The notes under the pieces are model-generated. The model ran no database searches, was not told the origin of the DNA, and was given only the letters and a program-made list of their open reading frames with translations. The translations under genes were made by a program, and so were the position numbers. A DNA stretch of 64,000 nt, from the NCBI RefSeq assembly GCF_003813775.1, contig NZ_RPDH01000002.1, positions 310,001 to 374,000 of the forward strand, in the 5' to 3' direction. Positions 27,690-38,500 of this stretch are shown here, piece after piece. The stretch is from Chitinophaga lutea (lineage in GTDB: Bacteria > Bacteroidota > Bacteroidia > Chitinophagales > Chitinophagaceae). Every line of letters starts with the position of its first letter. Positions within the stretch are counted from its first letter, which is position 1.

Positions 27690-28901
27690 ATGGGCAATGA
27701 ACAGGAATATATCGAAACGCTGATCGTACGATTTCTCCAGGGCTCGCTGTCTGCAATCGAGGCTGAGCTGCTGGAAAACTGGAAGAAGGCATCCCCCGGG
27801 AATGCGCTTTTTTTTGAACGGGTTACGGACCGGCATGCGTTACTGGAAAAGCTGCAGCAATTTCACCGGCACGACGTGGAAAGCGAGTGGGCTGCCTTGC
27901 AGGAAAGGATTTCAGGCAGCGACCGTGCAAGCCGGACCCTGCCTGCCCGCTTATCATGGCTGAAACTGGCGGCGGCAGCGATCTTGCTGCTGGCAGCAGG
28001 GTATGCCGTATTCACCATGGTGCGGCCAAAACAGTCGCCGGTAATCGTTCAAACTGAAGGGCTGCCTGTAGGCCCGATCGTACCCGGTACACAAAAGGCC
28101 TTCATTACGCTGGCGGACGGGAGCACCATTACGCTGGACAGCACCACGAGCGGTACGCTTGCGCAGCAGGGGAACGCCGCTATCGTAAAGCTGCCCGGCG
28201 GCGCCATAGCCTACCGGCCGGAGCTTACCGGGGCCGGTCACGAAATGATCAACACCGTCCGCACACCCAACGGTGGCATCTATCAGCTCACCCTTTCAGA
28301 CGGAACGCAGGTTTGGCTCAATGCAGCCAGCTCCATTACATTCCCGGCAACATTCGGCGATGGAGAGCGGGCCGTGCGCATCACAGGCGAGGTATATTTC
28401 GAGGTGGCCAAATCGGCCGGCCGGCCGTTCATCGTACAAGCAGGGGACAGGCAGCGGGTGGAGGTATTGGGAACACATTTCAATATCAGCGCCTATCCCG
28501 ATGGCGGCAACATAAAAACCACCTTGCTGGAAGGGGCCGTGCGCGTATCAGGCCCGGGAAACACCGTGCGGCTGAAGCCCGGCCAGCAGGCAGTGTCGGA
28601 AGCAGCTTCGGGCAGCATCAACGTAGTTGCCGTTGCGGACATGGCGCAGGTGCTGGCATGGAAAAACGGGCTGTTCATATTCGACGGCAGCCCGCTTGAA
28701 CGCACCATGCAGGAAATCGCCCGCTGGTACGACGTGGATATCGTCTATGAGGGCCCGGCGCCTGCCGTTAATTTCAGGGGCAGCATCCCCCGGCAGGAAG
28801 GCATCGCGCAGGTGCTGGAAATGCTCTCCATGACACAGGCCGTGGCCTTCCGGATGGAAGGCAGAAAGGTCATCGTGACAGCCGGGAAAGACCGGCCATA
28901 G
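27690..28901 (+). CDS. FecR family anti-sigma factor
   Basis: This 403-residue anti-sigma factor is organised as N-terminal sigma-binding segment (about 1-85), one transmembrane helix (LSWLKLAAAAILLLAAGYAV, about 90-110), a periplasmic FecR domain (about 195-295; LSDGTQVWLNAASSITFPAT, GEVYFEVAKSAGRPFIVQAG) and a C-terminal DUF4974 domain (about 330-400; FDGSPLERTMQEIARWYDVD). A linker of roughly 80 residues between helix and FecR domain (TLADGSTITLDSTTSGTLAQ) is typical of this group. It follows its sigma factor by 92 bases and precedes the SusC gene. Confidence 0.92.
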   Translation: MGNEQEYIETLIVRFLQGSLSAIEAELLENWKKASPGNALFFERVTDRHALLEKLQQFHRHDVESEWAALQERISGSDRASRTLPARLSWLKLAAAAILLLAAGYAVFTMVRPKQSPVIVQTEGLPVGPIVPGTQKAFITLADGSTITLDSTTSGTLAQQGNAAIVKLPGGAIAYRPELTGAGHEMINTVRTPNGGIYQLTLSDGTQVWLNAASSITFPATFGDGERAVRITGEVYFEVAKSAGRPFIVQAGDRQRVEVLGTHFNISAYPDGGNIKTTLLEGAVRVSGPGNTVRLKPGQQAVSEAASGSINVVAVADMAQVLAWKNGLFIFDGSPLERTMQEIARWYDVDIVYEGPAPAVNFRGSIPRQEGIAQVLEMLSMTQAVAFRMEGRKVIVTAGKDRP

Positions 28902-28991
28902 CGCGAAACAATCAGCAATCAACCATTAAAAAAACAGGCTGAAACAGGCGGCATTACAAAATCGCTGCTTACGGCCCAAACAACCAAAAGC

Positions 28992-31900
28992 ATGAAACTT
29001 GTGGCAAAATGCCGCCCGGGCAAGGATTTGCGCCAACCGAAACGGGCGCAGTCAACCAAAACCGTATTATGTATGAAGCTCACATCTGTCTTTTTGCTGG
29101 TGGCCGCGTTGCAGGTTTCAGCAAGCAGTTACGGGCAGACCCTTACCCTGTCCCTTAAAAACGTGCCGCTCGAAAAAGCCATCCAGGAAATTGAGCGGCA
29201 ATCGGGTTTCCGGTTCCTGTATACGGAGCAGCAATTGAAAAAAACGGTGCCCGTCACCATAGAGGTGTCTGCCAGGCCGCTCCAGTACGTGTTGGCAGTT
29301 TGTTTCCGCGGACAGCCGCTGACCTATACGATCGTCAGGAATACCGTCATCGTGAAACCGGCAAAGGAAGCTGCTGCCCCAGCTGCGCCGCCGGGAACGG
29401 AGTCGCCCGGGAACGAGCCGCCTGCGCTTGTCAGCGGCCGGGTGATCGCGCGGGATGGCACCCCGCTGCCCGGCGCCACGGTGATCAATCGTACCACCAG
29501 GCAAAGTACCGGCACAGACAAAGCGGGAACATTTTCCATCCATGCAAATGACGGCGACATTATCAGCGTATCATTTATCGGCTACGCCGGCGTTACCATG
29601 CGCGTGCATACAAAAGAGGGTATCACGACCTCCCTGATCCCTGCCGGCGCTCAACCGGCCGCCGCCAGCCCCGACGCCGCACCATCCACCGTTGTGGCCG
29701 GCAGCGCCGGTGCATTAGTCATCACGCTGGCCCCCGGTATTTCCCAGCTCGCAGGCGTTACGGTTTCCACCGGCTATCAGACGATCGCGAAGGAACGAAG
29801 CGCCGGAGCCTTCGCCAAACCTTCCATGGACATCATCGCAGACCGCTCCGGCAGCACGAATGTGATCCAGCGGCTGGACGGACTTGTGCCGGGCCTGACC
29901 ATGAACAACGCGCCCTATTCGCAGAACCCGTTCGTCATCAGGGGGCTTTCCACCATCGGCCTTTCTTCACAGCAATCCGTGACGACGTACACAGGCACCA
30001 GCAGGAGCCCCCTGTTCGTGGTGGACGGCATACCGATGAGCGACGTATCATCCGTCAACCCGCAAGACGTGGAAGACATCACCGTGCTGAAGGATGCAAC
30101 GGCGGCGTCTATCTGGGGCGCCAACGCTTCCAACGGGGTTGTGGTAATCGTTACTAAAAAAGGGAAAGCGAACGAAAAGATGAAAGTGCAGTACGACGGG
30201 TTTATCAATTTTCAGGGCAAACCCGACCTGGATTACCTGCCTGTTTTGAACAGCGCCGATTATATCCGCACCTCGAAGGAAATATTCGACCCGGTCGCCT
30301 TTCCATGGGCCGCCACCAGCGCATATTCCAGTTCAGGCACGGGCGTGGCGCCGCACATGATGATTTTGTACAACCGTTCCAGGGGACTGATCTCCGAGGA
30401 AGCAGCCAATAAAAGCCTGGACAGTCTTGCCGGTATCGACAACGGCCGGCAGATCGAAGACCTCTGGTACCGCAACGCCTCGCTGATGAACCATACCATT
30501 TCCCTTTCCGGTGGCGGCAAGGTGTATTCCTATTACGGTTCGCTGGCATATACCAGCAACCGTTCGCCTGTTCCGGGAGAAAAAAACAACGTATTCAAAA
30601 GCAATATCCGGCAGGATTTTGATCTGCATAAACGATTGAAAGTTTACCTGATCACCGACTTTACCAATACCGTTTCGTCAGCCCAGCGAAGGCCGGTTGT
30701 GGACAAACGTTTTTATCCCTATCAGCTGTTCCGCGATGAGAACGGGAAAAACCTTTCCATTCCTTACGTGGGCGACGCGAGTGATTCCTCGCGGCTTGAT
30801 TTTCAGGCCAGGAGCCGCATCAGCCTCGATTATAACCCGCTGGACGAAACGGATTACGGCGACAGCAAAACGGAGATGCTGTTGAGCCGCATCACGGGCG
30901 GCCTTACGCTTCACCTGCCCGGCGGCTTGCGCCTTGAGGGCGTATATGGCTACATCAAAGGCAATGGCACAACGGCCATTTACGACGATGTAAAAAGCTA
31001 CCGGGTACGGCGCGAGATCGTGCAGTTTACGGTGGCGCCCACAACGGCTTCCACGCCGGTGTATTACATGCCGGTGACCGGCGGCAAGTATGCTGTGAGC
31101 ACTACCAGCCAGCGGAACTGGACGGTCAGGAACCAGCTCGTGTATGACCGGAACTGGGGCGGCTTGCGGCACCAGCTGACGCTGCTCGCAGGGCAGGAGG
31201 CGCAGGACTATTTAACGAACAGGAAGAATACCGTCGCCAGGGGTTACGACCGGTCGCTGCTGACGTCGCGCCCGGTAGACTTTGTAACGCTGACCGGCAC
31301 CGGCGTCCGCCCCACAGTCATGTATACATCGTCCGGCAACACCACCCGCCTGGGCCGTGATGATTCGTACAGTGAAACGGAAAGCCAGACGAGGATCGTT
31401 TCCTATTACGCCAACATGGCCTATACCTTTCACCGGAAATATTCGGTGAACGGAAGCTGGAGGATAGACCGCAGCAATCTTTTCGGGCTGGACAAATCCG
31501 CCCAGAACCGGCCGGTGTGGAGCGCGGGGCTGAAATGGAACGTTAGCGGCGAAACATTTATGGAAAATATCAACACGATCGGCCGGCTGGCCGTGCGGGC
31601 AACGTACGGCATTTCAGGCAATCCCCCTTCTGCCGGTACCGCCTCTTCCTATGACATCTTATCGCCCAGCACGAGTGTACAATATCCCGACGGGCTCAGT
31701 TACCGGATCAATTCGCCCGCCAACTCCAAACTCACCTGGGAAAGCACAAGAATGTTCAACCTTGGCATCGATTTCAGCATCCTGAACGGCAGACTATCCG
31801 GATCAGCGGACTTTTACCGGAAGCAGACCAACGACTTGCTCGGCAACATGCCTGTTAACGGCTTCAGCGGTTACGCCACCATCATTGGTAATTTCGGGAG

Positions 31901-32837
31901 CATGCTCAACCGTGGCGCAGAAATCGCGCTCACTTCGAGGAATGTTACCAGCGGTGATTTCAGCTGGAGCAGCATGGTAAATATCGCTTACAACAAAAAT
32001 ACCGTTACGCAGCTGAATGATCCCACGGCCCTGACTACCGCGGCGCAGAAAGTAACCGCCCAGTACGTTACGGGTTTCCCGGCATTTTCGATTTTCGCCT
32101 ACCGGTACCGGGGAGTAGACAACCTGGGCGATCCGCTGATCGAGCTCGGCGATAAAACAGTGACCAAGCAGCGGAATGCCGCCGGGCTGGACGATATCGT
32201 GTTCATGGGCACCTATCAGCCGGTGTGGAGCGGCGGTGTAACCAATACTTTTCATTACCGGAACTTCACGCTAACGGCCAATGCCGTGCTTAACCTCGGG
32301 CACGTGATGCGGCGCGACGTGCGGCACAGCTATTTCTTCACCACGCCCTACAGCGGCATGGTGCGCCACGGCAACGTTGTTTCCACCAACTTCAACACCG
32401 GCTTCACCGGCGGGCAGTTCCATCCCATCTTTCTTGAAAGGTGGAAGCAGCCGGGCGACGAAGCCCATACCGATGTGCCTTCGTACGTGCCCAACGCTGC
32501 GGTCAACAACAGCAGGAGGGACGTCAACTATTTCCTGTATGCGGACCGTAATGTGCTGAGTGCTTCCTACATCAAGATGCGCGACATCACCCTTTCGTAT
32601 GCCCTTCCCCGAAGCATCCTCAGCAGGATAGCCGCAGAGCGGATCGTGGTGCGCGCGCAGGTGTCCAATATCATGTTATGGAAGGCGAACAGATACGACA
32701 TCGATCCCGAGTTTCATGAAGCATCCATCGGGCAGCGGGTACCGGCCGTATTCGCTTCGGTAGACCCCTCGATCACCGTGCAGGGTTATCGTTTCGGACA
32801 GGGTACGTTTACCGTAGGCCTTCATGTGAATTTTTAA
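28992..32837 (+). CDS. SusC/RagA TonB-dependent outer-membrane channel with STN domain
   Basis: This 1281-residue transporter has a long N-terminal extension (27 residues) before the hydrophobic signal (MKLTSVFLLVAALQVSASSY); this layout is usual in Chitinophagaceae SusC proteins, though ATG 29073 is an alternative start. An STN domain follows (about 48-110; LSLKNVPLEKAIQEIERQSG), then a Pro/Ala-rich linker, a carboxypeptidase-regulatory-like domain (about 138-205) and an unusually long Ala/Pro insertion (about 217-250) before the plug (SPLFVVDGIPMSDVSSVNPQ, SIWGANASNGVVVIVTKKGK). The barrel ends in LHVNF. It pairs with the SusD 20 bases downstream and is probably induced through the upstream sigma/FecR pair. 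No antisense terminator lies in its leader, unlike the other two SusC genes here. Confidence 0.95.
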   Translation: MKLVAKCRPGKDLRQPKRAQSTKTVLCMKLTSVFLLVAALQVSASSYGQTLTLSLKNVPLEKAIQEIERQSGFRFLYTEQQLKKTVPVTIEVSARPLQYVLAVCFRGQPLTYTIVRNTVIVKPAKEAAAPAAPPGTESPGNEPPALVSGRVIARDGTPLPGATVINRTTRQSTGTDKAGTFSIHANDGDIISVSFIGYAGVTMRVHTKEGITTSLIPAGAQPAAASPDAAPSTVVAGSAGALVITLAPGISQLAGVTVSTGYQTIAKERSAGAFAKPSMDIIADRSGSTNVIQRLDGLVPGLTMNNAPYSQNPFVIRGLSTIGLSSQQSVTTYTGTSRSPLFVVDGIPMSDVSSVNPQDVEDITVLKDATAASIWGANASNGVVVIVTKKGKANEKMKVQYDGFINFQGKPDLDYLPVLNSADYIRTSKEIFDPVAFPWAATSAYSSSGTGVAPHMMILYNRSRGLISEEAANKSLDSLAGIDNGRQIEDLWYRNASLMNHTISLSGGGKVYSYYGSLAYTSNRSPVPGEKNNVFKSNIRQDFDLHKRLKVYLITDFTNTVSSAQRRPVVDKRFYPYQLFRDENGKNLSIPYVGDASDSSRLDFQARSRISLDYNPLDETDYGDSKTEMLLSRITGGLTLHLPGGLRLEGVYGYIKGNGTTAIYDDVKSYRVRREIVQFTVAPTTASTPVYYMPVTGGKYAVSTTSQRNWTVRNQLVYDRNWGGLRHQLTLLAGQEAQDYLTNRKNTVARGYDRSLLTSRPVDFVTLTGTGVRPTVMYTSSGNTTRLGRDDSYSETESQTRIVSYYANMAYTFHRKYSVNGSWRIDRSNLFGLDKSAQNRPVWSAGLKWNVSGETFMENINTIGRLAVRATYGISGNPPSAGTASSYDILSPSTSVQYPDGLSYRINSPANSKLTWESTRMFNLGIDFSILNGRLSGSADFYRKQTNDLLGNMPVNGFSGYATIIGNFGSMLNRGAEIALTSRNVTSGDFSWSSMVNIAYNKNTVTQLNDPTALTTAAQKVTAQYVTGFPAFSIFAYRYRGVDNLGDPLIELGDKTVTKQRNAAGLDDIVFMGTYQPVWSGGVTNTFHYRNFTLTANAVLNLGHVMRRDVRHSYFFTTPYSGMVRHGNVVSTNFNTGFTGGQFHPIFLERWKQPGDEAHTDVPSYVPNAAVNNSRRDVNYFLYADRNVLSASYIKMRDITLSYALPRSILSRIAAERIVVRAQVSNIMLWKANRYDIDPEFHEASIGQRVPAVFASVDPSITVQGYRFGQGTFTVGLHVNF

Positions 32838-32856
32838 CTTAGAAAACCGTGCATGC

Positions 32857-34317
32857 ATGCAACGCAATACAACATACTTCCGCCTGATCAAATACGCCCT
32901 GCTGCCCGCCATGCTGCTGGCGTCGTGCAGCAAGGGCTTCCTGGAGCTGACGCCCAAGGGCAGGCTCATCGCAAAAACAACGGCGGAATATCAGACCCTG
33001 CTGGCCAATTTCGACCTGGAGGTACTCAACACAGCGGATCCCATGGCCCAGATGGGCATGGGCGACGAACTGGCTGCCGCCAGCCAGTATTTCAATGTAT
33101 CCGAGCTCCGTACACAAAGAGTGTTCGGGTGGGAAAACGATCTGTATGACCCTGCGGAAGATGCGGGGGAAATAACGGCGCCCATGTCGAACATCTATCT
33201 ATACACCAAAGTGGTGAACGAAGTGATGCAGTCTGAAGGAGGCACCGAGGAAGCAAAAAAATCCGTACAGGCGCAGGCCAAAACAGGCCGGGCCTGGATG
33301 TACTTCCTGATGATCAATTATTTCGGGAAACCCTACGTGGCCACGACGGCCGCGACGGATCCCGGCTTCCCGATCGTTCCCGCCGCCGATGCCACGATCA
33401 CCGATTTCACCAGGGCATCGGTGCAGGAGGTATATGATTTTATCGTGAAGGATCTTACAGACGCTTTACCTCATCTGCCGGACCAGATCACCAACCGGCA
33501 CCGCCTGTCAAAAGCCGCGGGAGCGGCCATTCTCGGGAAGGTGTACATGTTCATGGGCAGATTCGGCGAAGCGTTGCCGCATCTCAACACCGCGGTGGCC
33601 GGCTTTGCGGCTTCCGCTTTTCCCGTTACGCTGTACGACTACAATGTCACCTTTGCGCCGGGAGGGGTGTTTTTGCCGATAGGCCCAACCGGCCCCACTT
33701 ACCCGGCGGCGAACCTGAACCCGGAGAATGCCTTCATCAAACAGACGCTCAACAACTGGAACCTCACCAGCAACGACATCCTGATCAGTCCTGAAACGAT
33801 GGCGCTGTTCGGCGCTTCGGATCTGCGGCTGAAATTCTATTCCAAAACACCTTACCCGACCGGCGCCGCCTTTCCTGCCGGCATCCACAGACGGACCGGG
33901 CCGGGCCTGATACAGCAGGGCGTCATCGTGCCGGATGTGATCCTGCTGCAGGCTGAATGCAAAGCAAGGCTCAACGACCTCGCCGGCGCCCAAGCTGCCG
34001 TGGAAACGTTGCGAAAGAAACGCATGCCCGCTGCCGGAGCGGCGGTGCCGGCAGCTGTTGCAGGTAACCAGCAGGCCCTGGTGAAATACATCCTCGAAGA
34101 ACGCATCCGGGAGTTCGCCGGGCAGGGCTTCCGCTGGTTCGACATGCGCCGGCTATCTGTAGACCCCGTGTATAAAAGCACGGTAGGGTACACCCACAAA
34201 GTGTATGGCCCGGCCGGCGAAGTGACCGCCAGCTACACCCTCCGTCCGGAACGGTTCGTACTGCGGTTCACGCAGAAATTAATGGACCAGAACCCCGGTA
34301 TGGAAAACAACCCGTAG
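32857..34317 (+). CDS. SusD/RagB family nutrient-binding lipoprotein
   Basis: This 486-residue SusD protein has a short signal peptide with lipobox LLASC (Cys near residue 23), followed by SKGFLELTPKGRLIAKTTAE. SusD-type features include ARAWMYFLMINYFGKPYVAT-like helices after residue 140 (seen as KTGRAWMYFLMINYFGKPY), LPDQITNRHRLSKAAGAAIL, LLQAECKARLNDLAGAQAAV and the C-terminal ILEERIREFAGQGFRWFDMR. It belongs to the shorter SusD-like group. It is co-transcribed with the SusC upstream and the TlpA-like protein 35 bases downstream. Confidence 0.93.
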   Translation: MQRNTTYFRLIKYALLPAMLLASCSKGFLELTPKGRLIAKTTAEYQTLLANFDLEVLNTADPMAQMGMGDELAAASQYFNVSELRTQRVFGWENDLYDPAEDAGEITAPMSNIYLYTKVVNEVMQSEGGTEEAKKSVQAQAKTGRAWMYFLMINYFGKPYVATTAATDPGFPIVPAADATITDFTRASVQEVYDFIVKDLTDALPHLPDQITNRHRLSKAAGAAILGKVYMFMGRFGEALPHLNTAVAGFAASAFPVTLYDYNVTFAPGGVFLPIGPTGPTYPAANLNPENAFIKQTLNNWNLTSNDILISPETMALFGASDLRLKFYSKTPYPTGAAFPAGIHRRTGPGLIQQGVIVPDVILLQAECKARLNDLAGAQAAVETLRKKRMPAAGAAVPAAVAGNQQALVKYILEERIREFAGQGFRWFDMRRLSVDPVYKSTVGYTHKVYGPAGEVTASYTLRPERFVLRFTQKLMDQNPGMENNP

Positions 34318-34352
34318 CACCGGTACAATCAACCCGTTAAAAAATCAGGCAG

Positions 34353-35489
34353 ATGAAAAAAACAATTGCAACAATCATTTTACTGGCGGTCTTACCGTTT
34401 GCCGCCATGGCCCAGGCATTTACCATAAAAGTAAAGCTGCTTGAGGGGACCGGGCCGCAGCTCAGGCTGGCCTACAAAACAGGCGATGGTTTCACAATAG
34501 ATTCGTCCCGCAACATAGAGAACGGATGGTATGTATTCAGGGGAAGCACGGATGAAATCAAAATCGCTACCCTTACGGTGGTGGATAAAGCCCCTGCCGC
34601 CACCACAGGTAAAACGTGGACCATCCCGGCCGTTTTATCATTTGTGCTGACGAATGAGGAGATCGTTATCCGGGGAGACGCGAAACGCATTTATATGGCG
34701 GACGTGAGCGGCGGTGTCGCGAACAGCGAATGGGCCCCTATCAAACCGCAGCAGGCCGGCATCATGGAAGAGCTCTACATGGCTACGAAAGCGTTGTATG
34801 AACAGGGAGACAGTGCAAAAAAGGACTACATAAAAACGCTGCAGGCCAAAAACACCGGCCTCAAACGGCAGTTCATACAAACGCGGCCGGATGCCTTCAT
34901 CAGCCTGTACTTTTTGTATACCATGCAGCATAGCATGCCCTTTGACAGCCTGGATGCCATTTATGCCGGGCTGTCTCCCCGGTACAAAACCACCACCGTC
35001 GCCAAAGACCTCTCGGAAAGAATTACCGCCATCAAGGCCACCGCACCCGGCAGGCCGGCCATAGAACTGAAGAGAAAGGACATGCAGGGCAACCTGGTAA
35101 CACTCTCTTCGCTGAAGGGGAAGTATGTATTGCTCGACTTCTGGGGAAGCTGGTGCGGGCCCTGCCGTAAAAGCCATCCTCATCTGAAGGAGGCGTATCA
35201 AAAGTACAGGAGCCGGGGATTCGAGATCGTGGGAGTGGCCCATGAGCGCAGCAAAGACCTGGAAGGCAGGCGAAAATCCTGGCTGGATGCGGTAAAGGCG
35301 GACGGTATCGGCTGGGTGCAGGTACTGGATGAAGACGGGTCCGGAGAGGATAATATCGTGGAGGCCTATGGCGTATCCGCATTCCCCACCAAAATACTGC
35401 TCGACAAGGAAGGCAGGATCATCACCCGCCTGGTGGGCAACGACCCCAAAGAACTGGATACCGCACTTGAGAAACTCATGGGAAAATAG
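34353..35489 (+). CDS. DUF4369-TlpA thiol-disulfide oxidoreductase
   Basis: This 378-residue periplasmic protein has a signal peptide (MKKTIATIILLAVLPFAAMA), an N-terminal beta-rich DUF4369 domain (about 22-125; FTIKVKLLEGTGPQLRLAYK), a helical middle and a C-terminal TlpA/thioredoxin domain (about 240-375) with active site CGPC in LLDFWGSWCGPCRKSHPHL and the cis-Pro region VSAFPTKILLDKEGRI. It follows SusD closely, just as the TPR-TlpA protein does in the minus-strand locus. It may keep a SusCD partner or a secreted enzyme in the right redox state; that is inference. Confidence 0.9.
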   Translation: MKKTIATIILLAVLPFAAMAQAFTIKVKLLEGTGPQLRLAYKTGDGFTIDSSRNIENGWYVFRGSTDEIKIATLTVVDKAPAATTGKTWTIPAVLSFVLTNEEIVIRGDAKRIYMADVSGGVANSEWAPIKPQQAGIMEELYMATKALYEQGDSAKKDYIKTLQAKNTGLKRQFIQTRPDAFISLYFLYTMQHSMPFDSLDAIYAGLSPRYKTTTVAKDLSERITAIKATAPGRPAIELKRKDMQGNLVTLSSLKGKYVLLDFWGSWCGPCRKSHPHLKEAYQKYRSRGFEIVGVAHERSKDLEGRRKSWLDAVKADGIGWVQVLDEDGSGEDNIVEAYGVSAFPTKILLDKEGRIITRLVGNDPKELDTALEKLMGK

Positions 35490-35545
35490 CCTATGTGTAC
35501 CCCCCGAACAGGCATTTACCAAAACCCTTTATAAAACAAAAATCT

Positions 35546-38500
35546 ATGAGATCGAATTCCACACAACGAAAACAACTTGTCCGAACATTACCCAGGCTGG
35601 CGGCAGCAGGTCTAACCCTTTTGCTGACGGGCACCGCCGCCGCACAAACGGTGCGCACGGCGGCCAGCGCTTCGCAGCTGACCACGGCCATTGCAGCGTC
35701 GGCCCCGGGCGACACCATTGTGATGACCAACGGCACCTGGACCAATGTTTCCATTAACTTCAACGCGACGGCCACCGCCACACAGGCCGTGGTGCTCCGC
35801 GCGCAGACGCCCGGCAAGGTGATACTGAACGGCAATTCCAGCCTCACGTTCTCCACCCCGTACCTCATTGCGAGCGGCCTCTGTTTCAAAGGCGGCGCTT
35901 TGACCGGTGGCGCGATCGTACGCTTCAGTTCCAATTATTGCCGGCTCACCAATTCCGCCATCCTGAACTACAACCCGCCATCCCGGTCCACGAGTTATTA
36001 CTGGGTCAACTTCGCCGGTTCCAACAATCGCGTGGACAGCTGTTACTTCACCGGCAAGAACCACCATCAGCCCACTATCGGGAACGAGCCCACCAATTGC
36101 AGGTACAACAAGGTAGACCACTGTTACTTCAAGGATATGGGCGGATCGGGCAACGGGTCGGAGATATTCCGCATCTGGGGTTATGGCAGGAACGAAGAGC
36201 TGGGGACCGACGGGGCGTTTTTTACCGTTGAATACAACCTGTTCGATGCCGCAGACGGCGAGGGTCTGGAAATGATATCGATGAAATCCAACAGGAACAT
36301 CGTGCGTTATAATACGATCAAAAACACCAAAGGTGAAATAACGGTCAGGAGCGGCAATTTCAATACGATCGAAGGCAACTTCATCCTCGGCGGCAACAAG
36401 GAAGGTTCGCGTGGGATCCGCGTTGTTGGCCAGCACCACCGGATCATCAACAACTATATCGAAAATGTAAGAGAAGACGCCATCGTATTGTATGCGGGAG
36501 AATACATCGATTCTTTCCTGACGCCGGATTACAAACCCATCCTGCGGGCCGGAACGCCGCTTGGCCGTGTGCCCGCCTACGGGCCGGTTAAAAATGCGCT
36601 TATCGCGCATAATACCATTATCAATCCCGGTGGAGACGGTATGGAGATCGGCGCCGCCTACAAAGTAAGCTGGCCTACCTCTCAGCGCGTAATGCTGCCG
36701 GAAAACTGTACGATCGTCAATAACGTGATCGTCAAAAACGGCGGGATAGCTATTAAAAGCCCGGTACAGGACGTAAATCCACCGCTGGACGTCTTTAATT
36801 TCCAGCCGAATATTTACGAGGGCAACGTGATCTATGGCGCCACGCTCAGCATGAACCCCGCGCCGGCAACGGGCATCACCACGATGAACCCGCTGCTCGC
36901 CATCACGAACGGGTTGTACAGGCCTTCTGCCGGCAGCCCTTTGATCAATGCAGCGCCGGGAACATATGCCACGGAAGACATGGACGGGCAGCTTCGCGAT
37001 AACAACCCCGACATCGGCGCCGATGAGCAGTCCGGCCTGCCCGTTATCCGGAAGCCGCTGACTCCCGAGGAAACGGGACCGCAGTGGATCGACGAAATCG
37101 TGGATGAAAAGTACTATCCTGACATTACCGACAACGGTGGTGTCATTACGGCGCAATACGCCAACAGCGGGAATCCCGCTGAAAGTTTTCAGAGCCTCAT
37201 CGATAACAAAACCACTACCAAATATTACATTTCGGGCAGAACCGCCCTCTGGGCGCAATATCAATCCAGGGTGCCGGCCACCATCATCCATTACACCATC
37301 ACATCGGCCGGCGATGTGGTGGGCCGCGATCCCAAAAACTGGGCATTGCTCGCGTCCAACGACACCATCTCCTGGGATACGCTGGACGTCAGGACGGATG
37401 AAACATTTGCCTCGCGCGGCCTCACCAAAACCTATACCATTGCCGATACCGCCAGCTATATTTTTTACCGCCTCGTGATTACCGCCAATAACGGCAGCAG
37501 CGGTATCCAGTTCGCCGAATGGGAGCTGTGGCAACCCGCAAGGCCGGAGCCCGAGCCAGAACCGGAAAACCCCTTCGACCTCACCGACAATAAAGGAACG
37601 ATCATCGCCCAGTACGCCAACGTCAGCAAACCATCCGAGAGTTACCCCAGCCTTATTGACAATAACCCCGCCACCAAGTATTATATCAGCGGGAAAACAG
37701 CATTGTGGGTGCAATACAAGTCGACCATTCCCGCCATACCGGTGTCGTACACGATCATGTCCGGTAATGATACCCCGGCGCGCGATCCGAAAAACTGGAA
37801 CCTGCAGGCTTCGATGGACAGCATTACATGGGACACCCTCGATACGCGCGCGGATGAAATCTTTGCTTCCCGGAAACTGTTCAGGACCTTCACCTTTGAG
37901 AACACCACCCCTTACCGGTATTACAGGCTCAACATCACGGCCAGCAACGGCGCTACCGGCATACAGTTTTCGGAATGGGAAATCTACCAGCGTAAAACAC
38001 AGACCATCGAATTTGCCGCCATTCCTTCAAAAACCTACGGCGACGAACCTTTTGAATTGACTGCCAGTGCCTCATCCGGACTGGAAGTTGAATTTGAGGT
38101 AGTTTCCGGGCCGGCTACCTTCGACGGTGCGCTGCTGACCATTACCGGTGCGGGAGCAGTAACGGTGAAAGCCATCCAATCAGGCGACGCTAATTTTTTC
38201 CCCGCTGAACAGCAGCAAACATTTACCGTTCAGCAGGCCAGCCAGCAGCTGACGTTTGCGCCGGTTGAAACAAAAACCTACGGCGATATGCCTTTTGTGC
38301 TGTATGCCACCGCCAGCAGCCAAATAACCCCCGTGCTGTTCGAAATAGTGTCCGGGCCGGCCACGATCGCCGATTCGGTACTGTCGATCACCGGTGCCGG
38401 AACAATAACGGTGCGCGCCACCCAGACCGGCAATGAAAACTTCCTGCCGGTATCTGCGGAACAATCCTTTACCGTCGACAAGGCTCCACAGACCATCACA

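Noticed and set aside
35612..37714. 700-codon minus-strand open frame opposite the PL6 lyase
   Set aside because: It is a mirror frame of a GC-rich gene: composition is His/Arg/Val-rich without domains, and the plus strand encodes a clear PL6 enzyme.
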